Source: Collybia mongolica (lineage: Eukaryota; Basidiomycota; Agaricomycetes; Agaricales; Clitocybaceae). From it: DNA of 64,000 bases. The DNA lies in contig JAAXNY010000001.1 in NCBI GenBank assembly GCA_013420905.1, positions 4,774,001 to 4,838,000 on the forward strand, written 5' to 3'. The position numbers and the translations under genes were made by a program. The notes below the pieces were generated by a model. That model was not told the DNA's origin, searched no databases, and was given only the letters and a program-made list of their open reading frames with translations. Below, piece by piece: positions 34,506-45,141 of this stretch; the stretch's first letter is position 1; every line of letters begins with the position of its first letter.

Positions 34506-37500
34506 TCAATTTTCTGAGAAATCTTCCCAAGCGCTCTCCCCTCCTTCTACTGGATCTGTTTCATTGATAGCCATGTCTTCAGCCTCCTTTCTTTCACTGT
34601 AAGGCACCCAGTCCTTGCTGGTGAACAGGTCTACAGCCTTCTCAAGTGCTTTTCTCATACTATCAGCTTTTGTGTTGCTTGGTAGGGTTTTGATATTTGT
34701 AGCCCCAGCAGCTTTGAAAGCCTTAAACTGAGCTTGTAATGCCTTTCCTTTTAGCTTTCCAACCTGTTCTCTATCCAAAATAAGCTCAGTCCTTGATATT
34801 TCTTCATCCCTATCCTTTTTTCTTTCCTCTCTTTTTTGAGCAGCAGTCTCTTTCTGGGCTGTAAGGGCAACTCCGGCGGAGTGCACGCGAACTTAGTAGA
34901 GCGGGCCGACGCTGAGGAGGGGATCCTAAGAGAATACTCTGAGGAGCCTCCATCAGGGGGGGTGTGCTATATACCTAGTACTACATTAAATACACGTTCC
35001 CGGTGCGGTACGACGACACGCGTTGGGCTAGCGAAGGTCACGTGACCGTGCCCTTGATAGTCCGAACAAGTGCGAAGTCCGGCGGCGAACTGCGCGCAAA
35101 GTAGAGAGTGGGGGTGCGTGTGGGCGTAGGTAATGAACGTGCAATGTAGTGAATGTAATTGAGTGAGCGCGAAGTAAGCAGAGAAATTGTATCGTAAGTC
35201 GGCGGGATGACTGAGTCGCGAATCGGCGAAGTAGAAGTCGGCGGAGTGAGATTCGGCGAAGTAAGGCTAGATCGGCGAAGTAAGGCGGAAATGGAGTTCC
35301 CCTTACATGGGCTATCTTTTCTTCATTATGTTGAATGATTTCCAATTGCCTCTTTTGATCTTCACCCTTCATATTTCTTGCTTCTGTGTGAAGGAATTTA
35401 TAGTCCTCAGGTGTATTGAGCTTGGCTTTCATAAAAGCATCTGTGTTGTTGTGGTGGTACATGACCTGGGCATTATACTGAAGGACTGTAAGTTGTGGTT
35501 GCTGTTGCATAAGCACCCTGAATGATCCCAGAGCTCCTTCATTGACATCATTAGTAGCTGGCATCCATGCCAACTCCTTTTCACCAATAGTTGCCTCATC
35601 AATCAAACCTCCTGGGGTGAATTCAGATATAAAACGTTTCCATGTTATCAAAGCACCTTTGTGAAATTGGATGAGCAGTGGCTGAAGATATGGCATGGTG
35701 GATTTCATTCTCTGTATCTTTTCAAAAACAGCTGGATTTTCCCACATTTCCCCATTCAAGGTTCCCATTTCATAGGATGCATTGTCACCAATAAGAAAGT
35801 TGGGATCATTGATAATCCTTTTTATGTGGCTCTGTACACTCTCATGTAGTGGGCCCAACATCATCATATTCTCTGCAGAGCAAACTGCCTTCATATATGG
35901 GTGGCTAGTTGATTGACCATATAATGCCATAACAGCCAACTCAGTCAATGTAGCTTGACAATGGAGTGCTTCCCACATATTTTTCTCCATATGGCTAAAT
36001 TTTCTGTTGGTTTTACATTGGCAAGAGAATTCAAGGTATTCAAGAAATTTGTCAAGATATAAAAGCAGTATTCCAGCAGCTAAACAGTAGGTTCCAAATC
36101 GGTTGTTTGATGTATCAGGAAATGTAAAATTTGTGCCAACATGTGCTCTCCACCAAAAGCAGAACAGGTTCTGGTGTCCTTGCTTGTCATCTTTATGGTT
36201 TAAAATTGCACCAGTAACTTGTACAGCCTTTATGGCACCTGAAACAGTTTTTTCAAGTGCTCTTTCCTGGGCTGGAGTCATAATACCATCTCCAGGAATT
36301 ATATCTTTAAGTGTTGCTGCATTATCTCTATTGGCAAGTTTCACTGGCCCTTCAATACCATTCTCAGCCCACCAAGATGACATTGCTGCATAGCCTCCTT
36401 GTATAGAATTCAAATCCTTGTGGCAACCACAACCAGCCCAGATGAAAAGAGTTAGAGCATGCTGCTCATTGTCAGACAACATTTCATAAGCTTCTTTGCC
36501 AAGTTGTTTTATAAAGGCTTCTATCATCTTTGCTCTTCTTTGGGCCTGTTCTTCCTCAGTAAGAGTATCCCATTTTTTCTTCCCACCAGCTTCAGAAATC
36601 ATGATCTTGTTGGCTGCCATGAAATCTAAAAGTAGTTCTTGATTGGAACTATCCAGCACAAGACCTTCACCTAGTGTCTGGAAGACTGCATCTTTTTTCA
36701 TATCCTCCAGAATCTCAGCATCCTTTTTTTCTTTGGCACAGTGATCAGAAAGCGAGCCAAGTAGTTTGATCAGGATTTCCACTAGACGTAGTATATTTCC
36801 ACCATGCTTTCCAAATGGGGATCGGTTAAATATGTCTATAGCAGTTCCAAGCAATTTTTTCCAATCTTTGATTGACTCTTCACTAGAGTTGTCAAGGGAA
36901 GACATGATACCAAAAAAGCATGTTCTTTTCTGTTTGTCTTGGTTATCAGAGCTATAGTCCTCAGCAGTCAGATTCACATGGTGAGAATTATAGTTAATAT
37001 TCTGGTGTCCTGTTCCATCTGCACTGAAGGTCATGGCTATATGTTCTATTTAGAAAATCTAAGTGTTTGTGAGGAATCAGTTCAACTCACCATCTGTTTC
37101 CATCATCTCATATCCTAGCTGTATCTGTGCTGCAATATATCCCTCAACAAGAATCTGTGAGACTGTTTGCCGGCTGATACCTCCAGTTGTTTTTATACCA
37201 GCACAGTGCAGAACAGCATGAATGACTTCACCAACACTGTCCTTTGAGCAGCCAGCTTTAACAAGAAGTCAGATCAAGTTTAGAGCCTGTTCAGTATATA
37301 CACCTTTGTGCAGTAGACTGAAAGTTGATTTTTCCTTCAAAGATTTCTTGTTTGATTCAACTTGTTTTTTGAGTTTCTGAAGTTTTGAATGACATTTCTT
37401 GAATCCTTGTTGCACCATAGTGATTTTGTTCTGGTATCGTTGTTGTTCAGATGCTGAACATTCCAACAAAGAAGACAGTTCCCACTGCAACTTGATATTT

Positions 37501-37937
37501 TCTTTCTCAAGTTTCATAAAAGATTCTACAGCAGAGAGTGCATTTGATATGAGGACTGCCTTTTCCTGTGTGCTTTGGGCAGTTGATTCATACTGTGTAT
37601 TCAACTGCTGCTGAAGTGAGGCTTTCTTAACCTCAGTACGCTTTTGTGTTTGTCTCTCAGCACATAGAGCTTTATACCACTTATCAGCCTTTTTTTCAGC
37701 ACCAAGGAGCTTCTGAGAGGTCTCAGCCAGTTTCTTATTGGTTGTTGCAAGAGCAGTAGTAAGATGCCTCAGTTTCTCTGATTCTTCAGCCAGCTCTGTC
37801 TCTAGCTTTGCATTATACTTTTCAGCCTGTTGGAGGGCTTCCACTACCAGATGATGCTCATAATACTCATGAGCCTTTAATCTTGCATGAGTAGCCCTCT
37901 CTAGCATTGCCTGAGCTTGCTTCTTGGCTTTTGGCAT
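34506..37937 (-). pseudogene. Large transposon-encoded protein with coiled-coil N-terminus, split by a solo LTR
   Basis: Model: 37091-37937, intron to 37037, then 35308-37036, a solo LTR (34860-35307), and 34506-34854. With LTR and one target duplicate removed the parts join in frame to 975 codons. Residues 1-220 are a long coiled coil (repeated Glu/Lys/Leu/Gln). Later landmarks are SADGTGHQNINYNSHHVN, LFIWAGCGCHKDLN, FTFPDTSNNRFGTYC, HCQATLTELAVMALYGQS and ATNDVNEGALGSFRVL; these recur in a widespread unnamed Agaricomycete repeat family. Besides the LTR there is an in-frame TGA at 37269-37271 (ends ...QALNLI, then open again). The likely role is transposition of the 34311-38700 element, by location only. 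The copy is certainly inactive. Confidence 0.7.
34860..35307. mobile_element. Solo LTR (448 bp) with 5-bp target duplication TGGGC
   Basis: The segment begins TGTAAGGG and ends CCCCTTACA, the TG...CA inverted ends of an LTR. It is flanked by TGGGC at 34855-34859 and 35308-35312. It carries a TATATA-like stretch near 34970. Taking out the LTR and one TGGGC rejoins the host gene without any frame change, which fixes both borders. No internal retrotransposon genes are present, so it is the product of LTR-LTR recombination. Confidence 0.9.
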
Positions 37938-38164
37938 ATTCTGATCAATATGTAACTATAGCTAATGATGATGTCACTGCCACTAGATACTATAGCCTAT
38001 ATAACTCATACTTACCTGAGGATAGGCTCACCAGGAAGGTAGGGCAAGCAGAGTAGAAGGTGGGGGTTTAAGAGTGGATGAGTTTGTACCATGAGGCATT
38101 GGTGAGGCCTCCTAAGGCTGTAATCACACTCTGTGACACCATGTGACCCAGTGAAACCAGAGGT

Positions 38165-38459
38165 AAAACTTGTATCCTAATCTCCTCCTTCAATTCTCAA
38201 CCAATTGCTTTGGTCCAAGGGGCAAAATAGCACTAATATTTGAGCTCTACAAACCAATTAAGAGATATGTTAAATATTCCTCCTCCTTCACCCAGGACTT
38301 CCTATTATAACACTAAAAATAGGCTTTCTTACATGAACAAGATAAAAAATTTAAAATCCCTTCTAATGAGTTTGTAGAGCTCAAAAAATAGTGCTATTTT
38401 ACCCCTTGGATCAAAGCAATTGGATGAGAATTGAAGGAGGAGATTGAGATACAAGTTTT
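38165..38459. repeat. Foldback repeat, two 90-bp inverted arms
   Basis: Arms at 38165-38254 and 38370-38459 are inverted copies with only a handful of differences; ends are AAAACTTGTATCC and its complement. The 115-bp loop is AT-rich. It sits inside the 34311-38700 element, upstream of its gene. It could be a MITE or a regulatory hairpin of the element. Confidence 0.8.
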
Positions 38460-38700
38460 GCCCTATATGAATGGTGCCATTTGGCAGGCAAGTGATTGGT
38501 TCTCATAGTTCCACACTCCTCCAGGGAAACTCTATTACATCAGGATGTTAAGACAGTACTATAAGCTATATTTACACTGAAATTTCTATCATCTGGAAGT
38601 GGTGCCGCTCACAAACACAATGTATCAAGGTTTGGTGTCACAGCGTGATTATCTTGTGTCTGTGACGCGCGTCACACTTACCGGGAATTGCCCACCCCCA

Positions 38701-40016
38701 CCAGTGATATCAATGTGCTGCTTCTGGTATGTGCCATCTGGATTATTCCTCATCCTTTCGAGCCAACCATCTGCAAAATTATGATCATCCTACTGGTGCT
38801 GACGACTGTCTGGCATCTGATACTTGGAAGTACACGGCCCTTTCATGTCTTTCCCAACTTTGTTCCCGCGATGACAACCTTATTCAAGCTATGAAATATT
38901 GAAAAACCGGAAATTTTTTTTAACAAAAAGGTGTATCTCTCTTGCATGTTCACCAACCAACTCAAATGGTTATCGCTGGGTCGATTCCTGGCTGACACCA
39001 GTAACATTCCTAAAAAAGAAAAGTAAAAAAAAACAAAAAAACACCTCCATTGCTATGTCTTATGACGTTACACTTTGGCTATGTATTCCCCCTCTATTCG
39101 GATGTTGGAAAGGCCCCTTTTGTGTGTGCGCCGAATCTTCGTCGGCTTGTTTCCTAACATTCTGCGTTGGGAATATTCAGCGCTTATCAGTTACTACGCC
39201 CCACCATGGCTCGTACAGGTGCCCTTCCTGGGTTTCGATGACGGATATGCTGTGCACTGGGTAGGTCAATCACTCGCCATCCGCAGGGATCCCCACCTCG
39301 TTTTCAAAGCCAGTCAGCCTTTCACCAACCTTTTTACTTACTCTTGATTACTTGGCGTCACTTTCGGGGTAACCAGATGTCTGGGGTGGACTTGCGGATG
39401 TGGGTGTGTCATCCCAGGACCCAGGCTTTGAGTGGGTTGTGGGTTGTGGTTTTTTCTTCAGTGTTCCTGGGTTTGTTTTGTCCTGTCAATTTGCCCAGGG
39501 GCGGCGGTGGTGTTTTGTTGGGTTATGAGTTGTGGGTCGTGCGCCGTGCTGTGGACTGCTGCTGCTGGTGTGTGAATAAACGGGGTGTCTTAGTGTCAAT
39601 GTCTGCGAATGTTTTGAGTTGGGATCCCCTGGGTCGTGAGATAGAGAAAAGTGAAAATGCGGGTGGGTTACAGTGTTCAAATCCAATACTTATGCAAGTG
39701 GTGAGCCTGGCTTGCAGAGGGTAAACATTAACACTTTGCTATGTAAAGGATCCTATGTAGGGTAGATCTGTTCGGCTTTCCTTCAGGTGTTAACCGAGAA
39801 CCTTGAATGGGTCCTTTAAATCGACGTTGAACAGTTGCTGCACGGTCGACCTTACTTTACACGTCCAGCCAGATCACGCAGTCATCTTATCAGATTAAAT
39901 ACCGCAACACGTGGTGATGTGCCACGACTCAGAAGCAGCCGCTTATAGATAATCCCCAGATCAGCCCACCCATCCCCAACCCCAACCTCTTCCATCCCCA
40001 ACACACATCTCCCCCA
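38701..40016. other. Intergenic, no gene seen
   Basis: The plus-strand ORFs at 38899-39264 and 39344-39724 lack protein-like features. The right part is the promoter of the gene at 40017. Confidence 0.4.
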
Positions 40017-41666
40017 ATGGAAGACAACATCAGCACCAGCGCATGGACCATCCGCCCCCCACACCCCCCCTTCCCCGAGTTCCCGCCCCATCCCCGCACC
40101 CCAGGCAACACCAGCACCAGCACCGGTGTCTCACTCCCCTCGTCCCCGCGCTCGAGCACGCTGCCCTCGCCGCCGGACAGCCCGTCGTCAGGCTCAGTCT
40201 CGTCCCTGCCCTCCGTGTCGTCCTCGTTCTTCTTCAGCTCCGCCGCCGCGAGCCCGGGCCCGTCGCAGCCGCAGTCGCGGCACGGGCACGAGCACGAGCA
40301 CGAACACGAATCCGAATCCGAATCCGAGCATGGGAGGGAAAGCACACACGGGCTCGTCATCCCGTCGCTGGTGCTGCCGGCGGCGGTGGGGCGCCCGACG
40401 GCGTACGGGCGGACAGTGGGCGACGTGCGGCTGCTGGTGCTGGGCAGCAAGGGCGCGGGCCGGGCCTTTGTGGCGGGGCTGCTGCTGGAGGGTAATGAGG
40501 ACGTGGTGGATGTGGGGACGTGGGAGGACGTGGAGTACGGGAGGCTGCTCCGTGCGTCGACGGATTGGGTGGAGCATCGGGATGCCCATGGGCTTGAGCG
40601 GTTCGAGCCGATGCGGAATGTGGAGATATTGGACTTGCCGGGGTATGATCATGATACTGATGTGGGGGGTTTTTTTTTACGACCATTGGTGGGATGGCGT
40701 GCGCTTACGCCTCCCCTTTTTTTTAGATGAACGAGTTTCTGCAGACTGTAAAGTCTATCATCCAAATACCCTTTTACACCATATCCGACGTCCTCGACCC
40801 CACACACCGGCCCTCTGCTGTCGTCGCCAACCTCGTCGCCGCATCGTCCACACCACTATACACAGCCCTCATATTTCTGCTCCCTTCACGTAAGTGACAC
40901 CATCAACTATTACATAGTACGTAAAAAAAATCTGACACCCGGAATGCCCCCGCCAGCCCCAACCGCGCTCGACACCCACATCATCGACACGCTCAGCACA
41001 CACATACCCACCATCCTCCTCCCCCGCATCCCGAACCACCAACCCAGCCCCTTGCGCGCGCAGCTCCAGCTCTCCGCCTTCCGCCCCTCCTCCACCCTCG
41101 CACTCCGCACGGGGCTCTTCCGCTCGCCCGAGACGCTCGCGGCGCTGCGCTGCGAGGCCGCGGACCGCTTCCTGCGGTGGCGCGAGGTCGAACGCTCCGT
41201 CGACGAGGCGCGCATGGCGCGCCGGGATGCGCGCGCGGGTGCTGGTGCTGATGAGGGGAGCGCCGCGCGGTGGGATGAGAAGAGGTGGGAGGCGGAGTGG
41301 GCGGGGGGGCTGTCGTGGGACGTGGCGCGGCGTCTGCGCGAGGGGGCGTTGACGGAGAGGAGCGTCCGGTGGGCGAGTGATGATACGGAATGTGTGCGGA
41401 CCCGGGATCGGGCCCGGGGCGATGGCGACGCGTCGAGAGCGTGCGTGGGCATAGGCGTGGGCGGGGCGTACGACCCGCTGCACCTGCCGTCGCTGGTGGT
41501 GTTTTCGATTTCGCTGCTGGGCCCGCTGCGCGCGCGCGTTGGGCTCGGTGTGGTGGGGGTTTGGGAGGCGCTTGGGGAGGGGGGTGTGAGGGTGGCGCTT
41601 GCCATGGGGGGGTTTTGTGTGGGGGTGTGGGTTGGGTCGGTTTGGGGTGCTTTGGCTTGGGCTTGA
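40017..41666 (+). CDS. P-loop GTPase-like protein with degenerate Walker A and C-terminal membrane segment (505 aa)
   Basis: Spliced as join(40017..40661,40727..40889,40957..41666), in phase. Residues 1-130 are low-complexity (Pro/Ser-rich, with HEHEHEHESESESE). RLLVLGSKGAGRAFVAGLLL at about 138-157 looks like a P-loop in which the GK[S/T] is replaced by GRA. VEILDLPGYD at about 203-212 matches a G3/Walker B DxPG motif. Then come MNEFLQTVKSIIQIPFYTIS and ALIFLLPS, an Arg-rich stretch, and hydrophobic C-terminal segments (LPSLVVFSISLLGP, ALAMGGFCVGVWVGSVWGAL). I do not know the family name. It may bind nucleotide weakly or not at all. GC content is much higher than the surroundings, so many antisense ORFs appear. 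It is the only apparent host gene between the transposons here. Confidence 0.65.
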
Positions 41667-42806
41667 GGGGCGGGATGAGGATGAGGGTGGTTGGTGCAGT
41701 CGGGATGTGGGATGTGAGTTGGGCAGAGAGACTGGACTGGACTAGAGACGAGTGATGACGTAGGTCGAGTGACTTGTATCTGATTCCGCATTTGTAATTA
41801 TTATCGTTCAACCATTTTGTGTGTGTATATTCTTTTATTTTAGTTACTGCTGCTTTTACATATCTAGTACATAGTCTGTGTAGTCGTTGGTGGGCGTCGC
41901 TCCTGAGCTCCCCCGTTTGAGATGTCGCGACTTGTCGTATATCTGGCTCTGGCTCTGGCGCTTGAGTTTTGAATTGGATTTGTATGGTTTGTGCGGATAC
42001 TGTTCTGTTTTGGGTTTTATGAACGGTCCTAAATACTTCACCCGAATCCTGACCCCGCCCCCTCCGAATTCATGCAACCCGAGCGCGAAAAGGACTGGCG
42101 GTTTCAAGGCGTTGGTTGGTTGTTTGAGGCTTCGATACCTGGGATCTGTCAAGCGATAGATTCGACTCGACTCGGGGCTGTTATGGTGTGATTGAGGTGG
42201 GTGGTCGTCATTCGATACGGCCTCCCCCCTCGAGTCGTTTCCGGATAGTAGCCTCGTCTTCGTCCCCCGATCGGCGCTGTCATGGTGTTTGTTTGGGCAT
42301 GAGGCGGAATGGCCCTCCGTGTCGTTTGGTGGGACGGGGGTGTGGTTTTTTTTTATGTGCGTGGGTTCTTGTAGGCTGTGCGTGTTGGGCTGGGCTGGGC
42401 GCGCCTTAGGGTCGTAGTGTTTGGGTCCGGTGTCTGTGGCCGGACCTGGGTTCGTGGTTGGGTCGGAAAGTGGGGTTGGGTTTTTGGTTTTGGCCGTGTT
42501 CCCGAGTTGACTTCTGGGAACTTTTTGCTTTGGGTGTGGTGTGGTGCTGTTGGGTTGTTGTGCTGTTGAATTGGAATCGTAGGGAGTCGGTTCGTTGGGG
42601 TGGTGGGGGGGGGGGGTCTGCATAATTGGTCCATTCTTTGATAACAACCTTCCTTGGCCTTTTTGTGTTGCTTTGGAGTGCCGCCGCCGAGGAAACGAGA
42701 ACGGGTAATGTCTAGCACCTGACGATGACATGATTGTTAGAGGCGAAGATGGGGTGACAGTTTGGGCAACTGGCCGGTGGGGGTAACGCACGCTATTCGA
42801 TGTCTT
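41667..42806. other. Intergenic; contains a low-complexity minus-strand ORF
   Basis: Minus ORF 41856-42791 (311 codons) is Pro/Asn/Thr/His-rich with no domain. It lies in GT-biased sequence, where long open frames arise by chance. I do not support it as a gene, but it could encode a disordered protein. Confidence 0.35.
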
Positions 42807-43536
42807 CCCGGACTAACATTGAAACTCGCCGTCCGGGAAGCTCCCCCATATGTTCGGAATAAATTTTCGCCAGAATGGGCCTCAAGTCCGCAATGTTTTG
42901 GGTGTCAAATCCACTATATGGGCCGGGGTTTATGTCATGAAACATAAAACATATGAAAAAAACATGAGAATTTTCTTATTCAAGGTATTTTAGGCAAGAA
43001 AGACCATCTATATGGCAAATGTTTTATATTGGGGTAGTAGATTTGCAATTGAGAGGTTTGGATATCATTCTACCTCCTGGAATCTGGATTCTTGGTAAAA
43101 CTTTTCGGACCTGGGGCTTATTTTATGTTGAGACTGACAGAAGGCAGAAGATGTTTTTTTTTTCGTGCTTCTTCGAGGATTGTGGTCTCTGGCTCTTCTC
43201 AAATCGAAACGGATTACACGGCCCGGCGACCCATTTCTTGAAAGAAATCTCTAAGGAAGGTCTGAAATCCGCTATATATGGGCCGAAGATTTTGCCAAAA
43301 TCACCTCAGATCCGCTATTAGGGGAATGCAGACCTGCGTTCCTCAGCGCGTTCAGGCTGATTTCAGGGCTGAGTTCGATTTTGATTTCGTCCCTTTTTCC
43401 CCCCGAAATCAGTCGAAATCAGGGTTTGTTTTGACACCCCCGCATGATCTTGAGTTCGCATGAAGTTCAGCCCGGCGGGCATTGAAATAGATTATCACAG
43501 ATCAATATTGAAAAGTAGTACTGCCCTTTGCCCTAG

Positions 43537-44215
43537 ATGCCCCACAGGACAGAGAGACAACTGGCTACAGATGCATTGCTTCGAGGCTTCCTTGTTCAGC
43601 TCATCGCCGAGGCAGAGGCTGACCTTGACTCGGACAACAATTCAGACTCGGAACTTGACATGAATGGGCTTGATGGGGATGGAGATGACTCAGACGATGA
43701 CTTGTTTGATGATGACTCACCCCTGAGCCATGCACTTCTTGAGGCTCTTGCTGGAATACATGCAAGACGGTACAATGAAGAGAGAAGGGTTATCAAGAAG
43801 TCTGGGGAACAGCTTTTCCTGGTCCTCCATGAATGGAAGTATTCCGAACCAGGGATCTTCCGTGCGTATCTTTGGGTGACCCCTGGCTGCTTTAATCAGC
43901 TTGTTGAAGCATTGCGTCAACATCCTGTATTTCAGAACAGGTCTAGTAACCTGCAAATACCCATCAAAGAGCAATTAGCCATAGCCTTATACCACTTTGG
44001 GCACTATGGGAATGCTGCAAGTACGGTGAAGGTAGCACTTTGGGCTGGTGTTGGATATGGCACAGTCCGCCTTGTGACACACAGAATCATGCAGGCTTGT
44101 TGTGATGAAAGTTTCTGGTGGTCTTCACTGCGCTGGGCTGACAACAATGCAAAAGAGCATGCAAAGGCATGGGTTGAAGAAAACTCGTGTCCTTCTTGGA
44201 GAAGCTTCATCATCA
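43537..44215 (+). pseudogene. Harbinger transposase, N-terminal fragment
   Basis: An acidic N-terminus (DLDSDNNSDSELD) is followed by typical Harbinger sequence: IPIKEQLAIALYHFGHYGNA, STVKVALWAGVGYGTVRLVT and AKAWVEENSCPSWRSF near 44205. The following catalytic DDE region is absent. The frame continues to 44541, but that tail is antisense to the accessory ORF and not real coding. It is inactive as a transposase. Confidence 0.8.
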
Positions 44216-44328
44216 TTGGCAATGAGACTGTGACCAGTCTCCTTCAAGGTCTCACAATGTTTGCAAAAAGCCTTCTTGATACTATGAAATGTTATAGGTT
44301 CTGTTTGTTGCAAATGGATTCTAGAGAC

Positions 44329-44854
44329 TCACTTGGTGACACGGTTCTTCACCACTGTTCCCAACTCTTTGATAGCCACGTCACGCCATTCATCTGGAGA
44401 CTCAACATTGTGGAAGAGTTTTGTTGCAAGGTCCATGTAATGCTCGTGAGTCTTCTTTCCTTGGCCGGTGTTTGTATCAGAAGACACTTTGATGAAACCA
44501 AAAGCTTGACGCCATGTCTCAGAGTCCTTGATCAGCGATAGAAGGCTGTCCGTTAAGTAATAGAGTGACTTGTCCAACCAACTGCAAATGGTTGTCATGG
44601 GGAAATGGTAATGAACGAAGAGAGACACACTTCACAAGGATTGTCCATTTTGCTCCAGCTGGGTCAATGTTCTCTTCATCAGACCTGCTGTCATCCACCA
44701 CCAGCTTCACTCTCTTCCCACTGGGCTTAGTTGCACGAGGTTTTGACTTCTTGCCGGCTTTCTTCCCTTCAGCTTTAGCAAGTTTAGCACGGAGGACTTC
44801 GATTGTCTCAGGCTCAGAGGAGATGGACGTAACGCTGGCTTTACGCTTGGCCAT
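44329..44854 (-). pseudogene. Harbinger accessory (DNA-binding) ORF, truncated
   Basis: It starts with MAKRKASVTS and a Lys-rich segment (KKAGKKSKPRATKP), then AKWTILVK. An intron of about 50 bp leads to SWLDKSLYYLTDSLLSLIKD and WRQAFGFIKV. These features match the second ORF that usually accompanies Harbinger transposases. The C-terminal end is lost at the internal deletion near 44215-44330. Confidence 0.6.
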
Positions 44855-45141
44855 GAAGCGCGACGACGCTGACAAGCAGTTGCCAAATCTATAACTGGGT
44901 CTTTTTCAAACTCAGTTGTCCTGCCAGATAAGCTGGATGAAATCAAACAAAAACAGAATCCTTGAGTTCAAAGTAGATATGAAATCCGTGTTTTTGTGAT
45001 TAGGAACGCGAGATCAAAATCAAGTTTGAAATTGGCGTGAACGCGCACGCCAATGCAGGGGTGAAAACCCCTATTTTGGGAGTCTCAAATCCGCAAAAAA
45101 TTTCCGAACATATAGGGGAGCTTCCGGAGGCCTCGTCCGGG

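Larger units (their letters stand above)
34311..38700 (-). mobile_element. 4.4-kb TIR element carrying a large single gene
   Basis: The left end TGGGGGTGGGCAATCCCTG (34311) and the reversed right end TGGGGGTGGGCAATTCCCGG (ending at 38700) are inverted repeats. GTGACG/CGTCAC-type motifs sit 25-50 bp inside each. TGATAT occurs next to both ends, but offset by a few bases, so the target duplication is not resolved. The whole interior belongs to one minus-strand gene plus a foldback repeat. The gene family is one I recognise as highly repeated in Agaricomycete genomes, which fits a transposon origin. No catalytic triad could be assigned. Confidence 0.65.
42807..45141 (+). mobile_element. PIF/Harbinger-type transposon, internally deleted
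   Basis: The ends CCCGGAC (42807) and GTCCGGG (to 45141) are inverted. A stronger inverted block follows (AAGCTCCCCYATATGTTCGG on the left near 42838, reversed on the right near 45105). The interior carries the N-terminal half of a Harbinger transposase on plus and the C-terminal-truncated accessory ORF on minus, facing each other. Their missing halves show that the middle was deleted. Target-site duplication was not resolved. Confidence 0.75.

Noticed and set aside
40126..41811. Long overlapping ORFs on both strands (Arg/Ser/Pro-rich)
   Set aside because: They are shadows of the GC-rich gene at 40017-41666, whose three exons splice in phase and keep P-loop-like and membrane segments.
41856..42791. 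311-codon minus-strand Pro/Asn/Thr-rich ORF
   Set aside because: Composition reflects a G/T-biased strand; no domain, no homologue in the window, no convincing start context.
44216..44541. C-terminal continuation of the Harbinger transposase frame
   Set aside because: It reads antisense through the accessory ORF and lacks any transposase motif; the true gene is truncated by the internal deletion.
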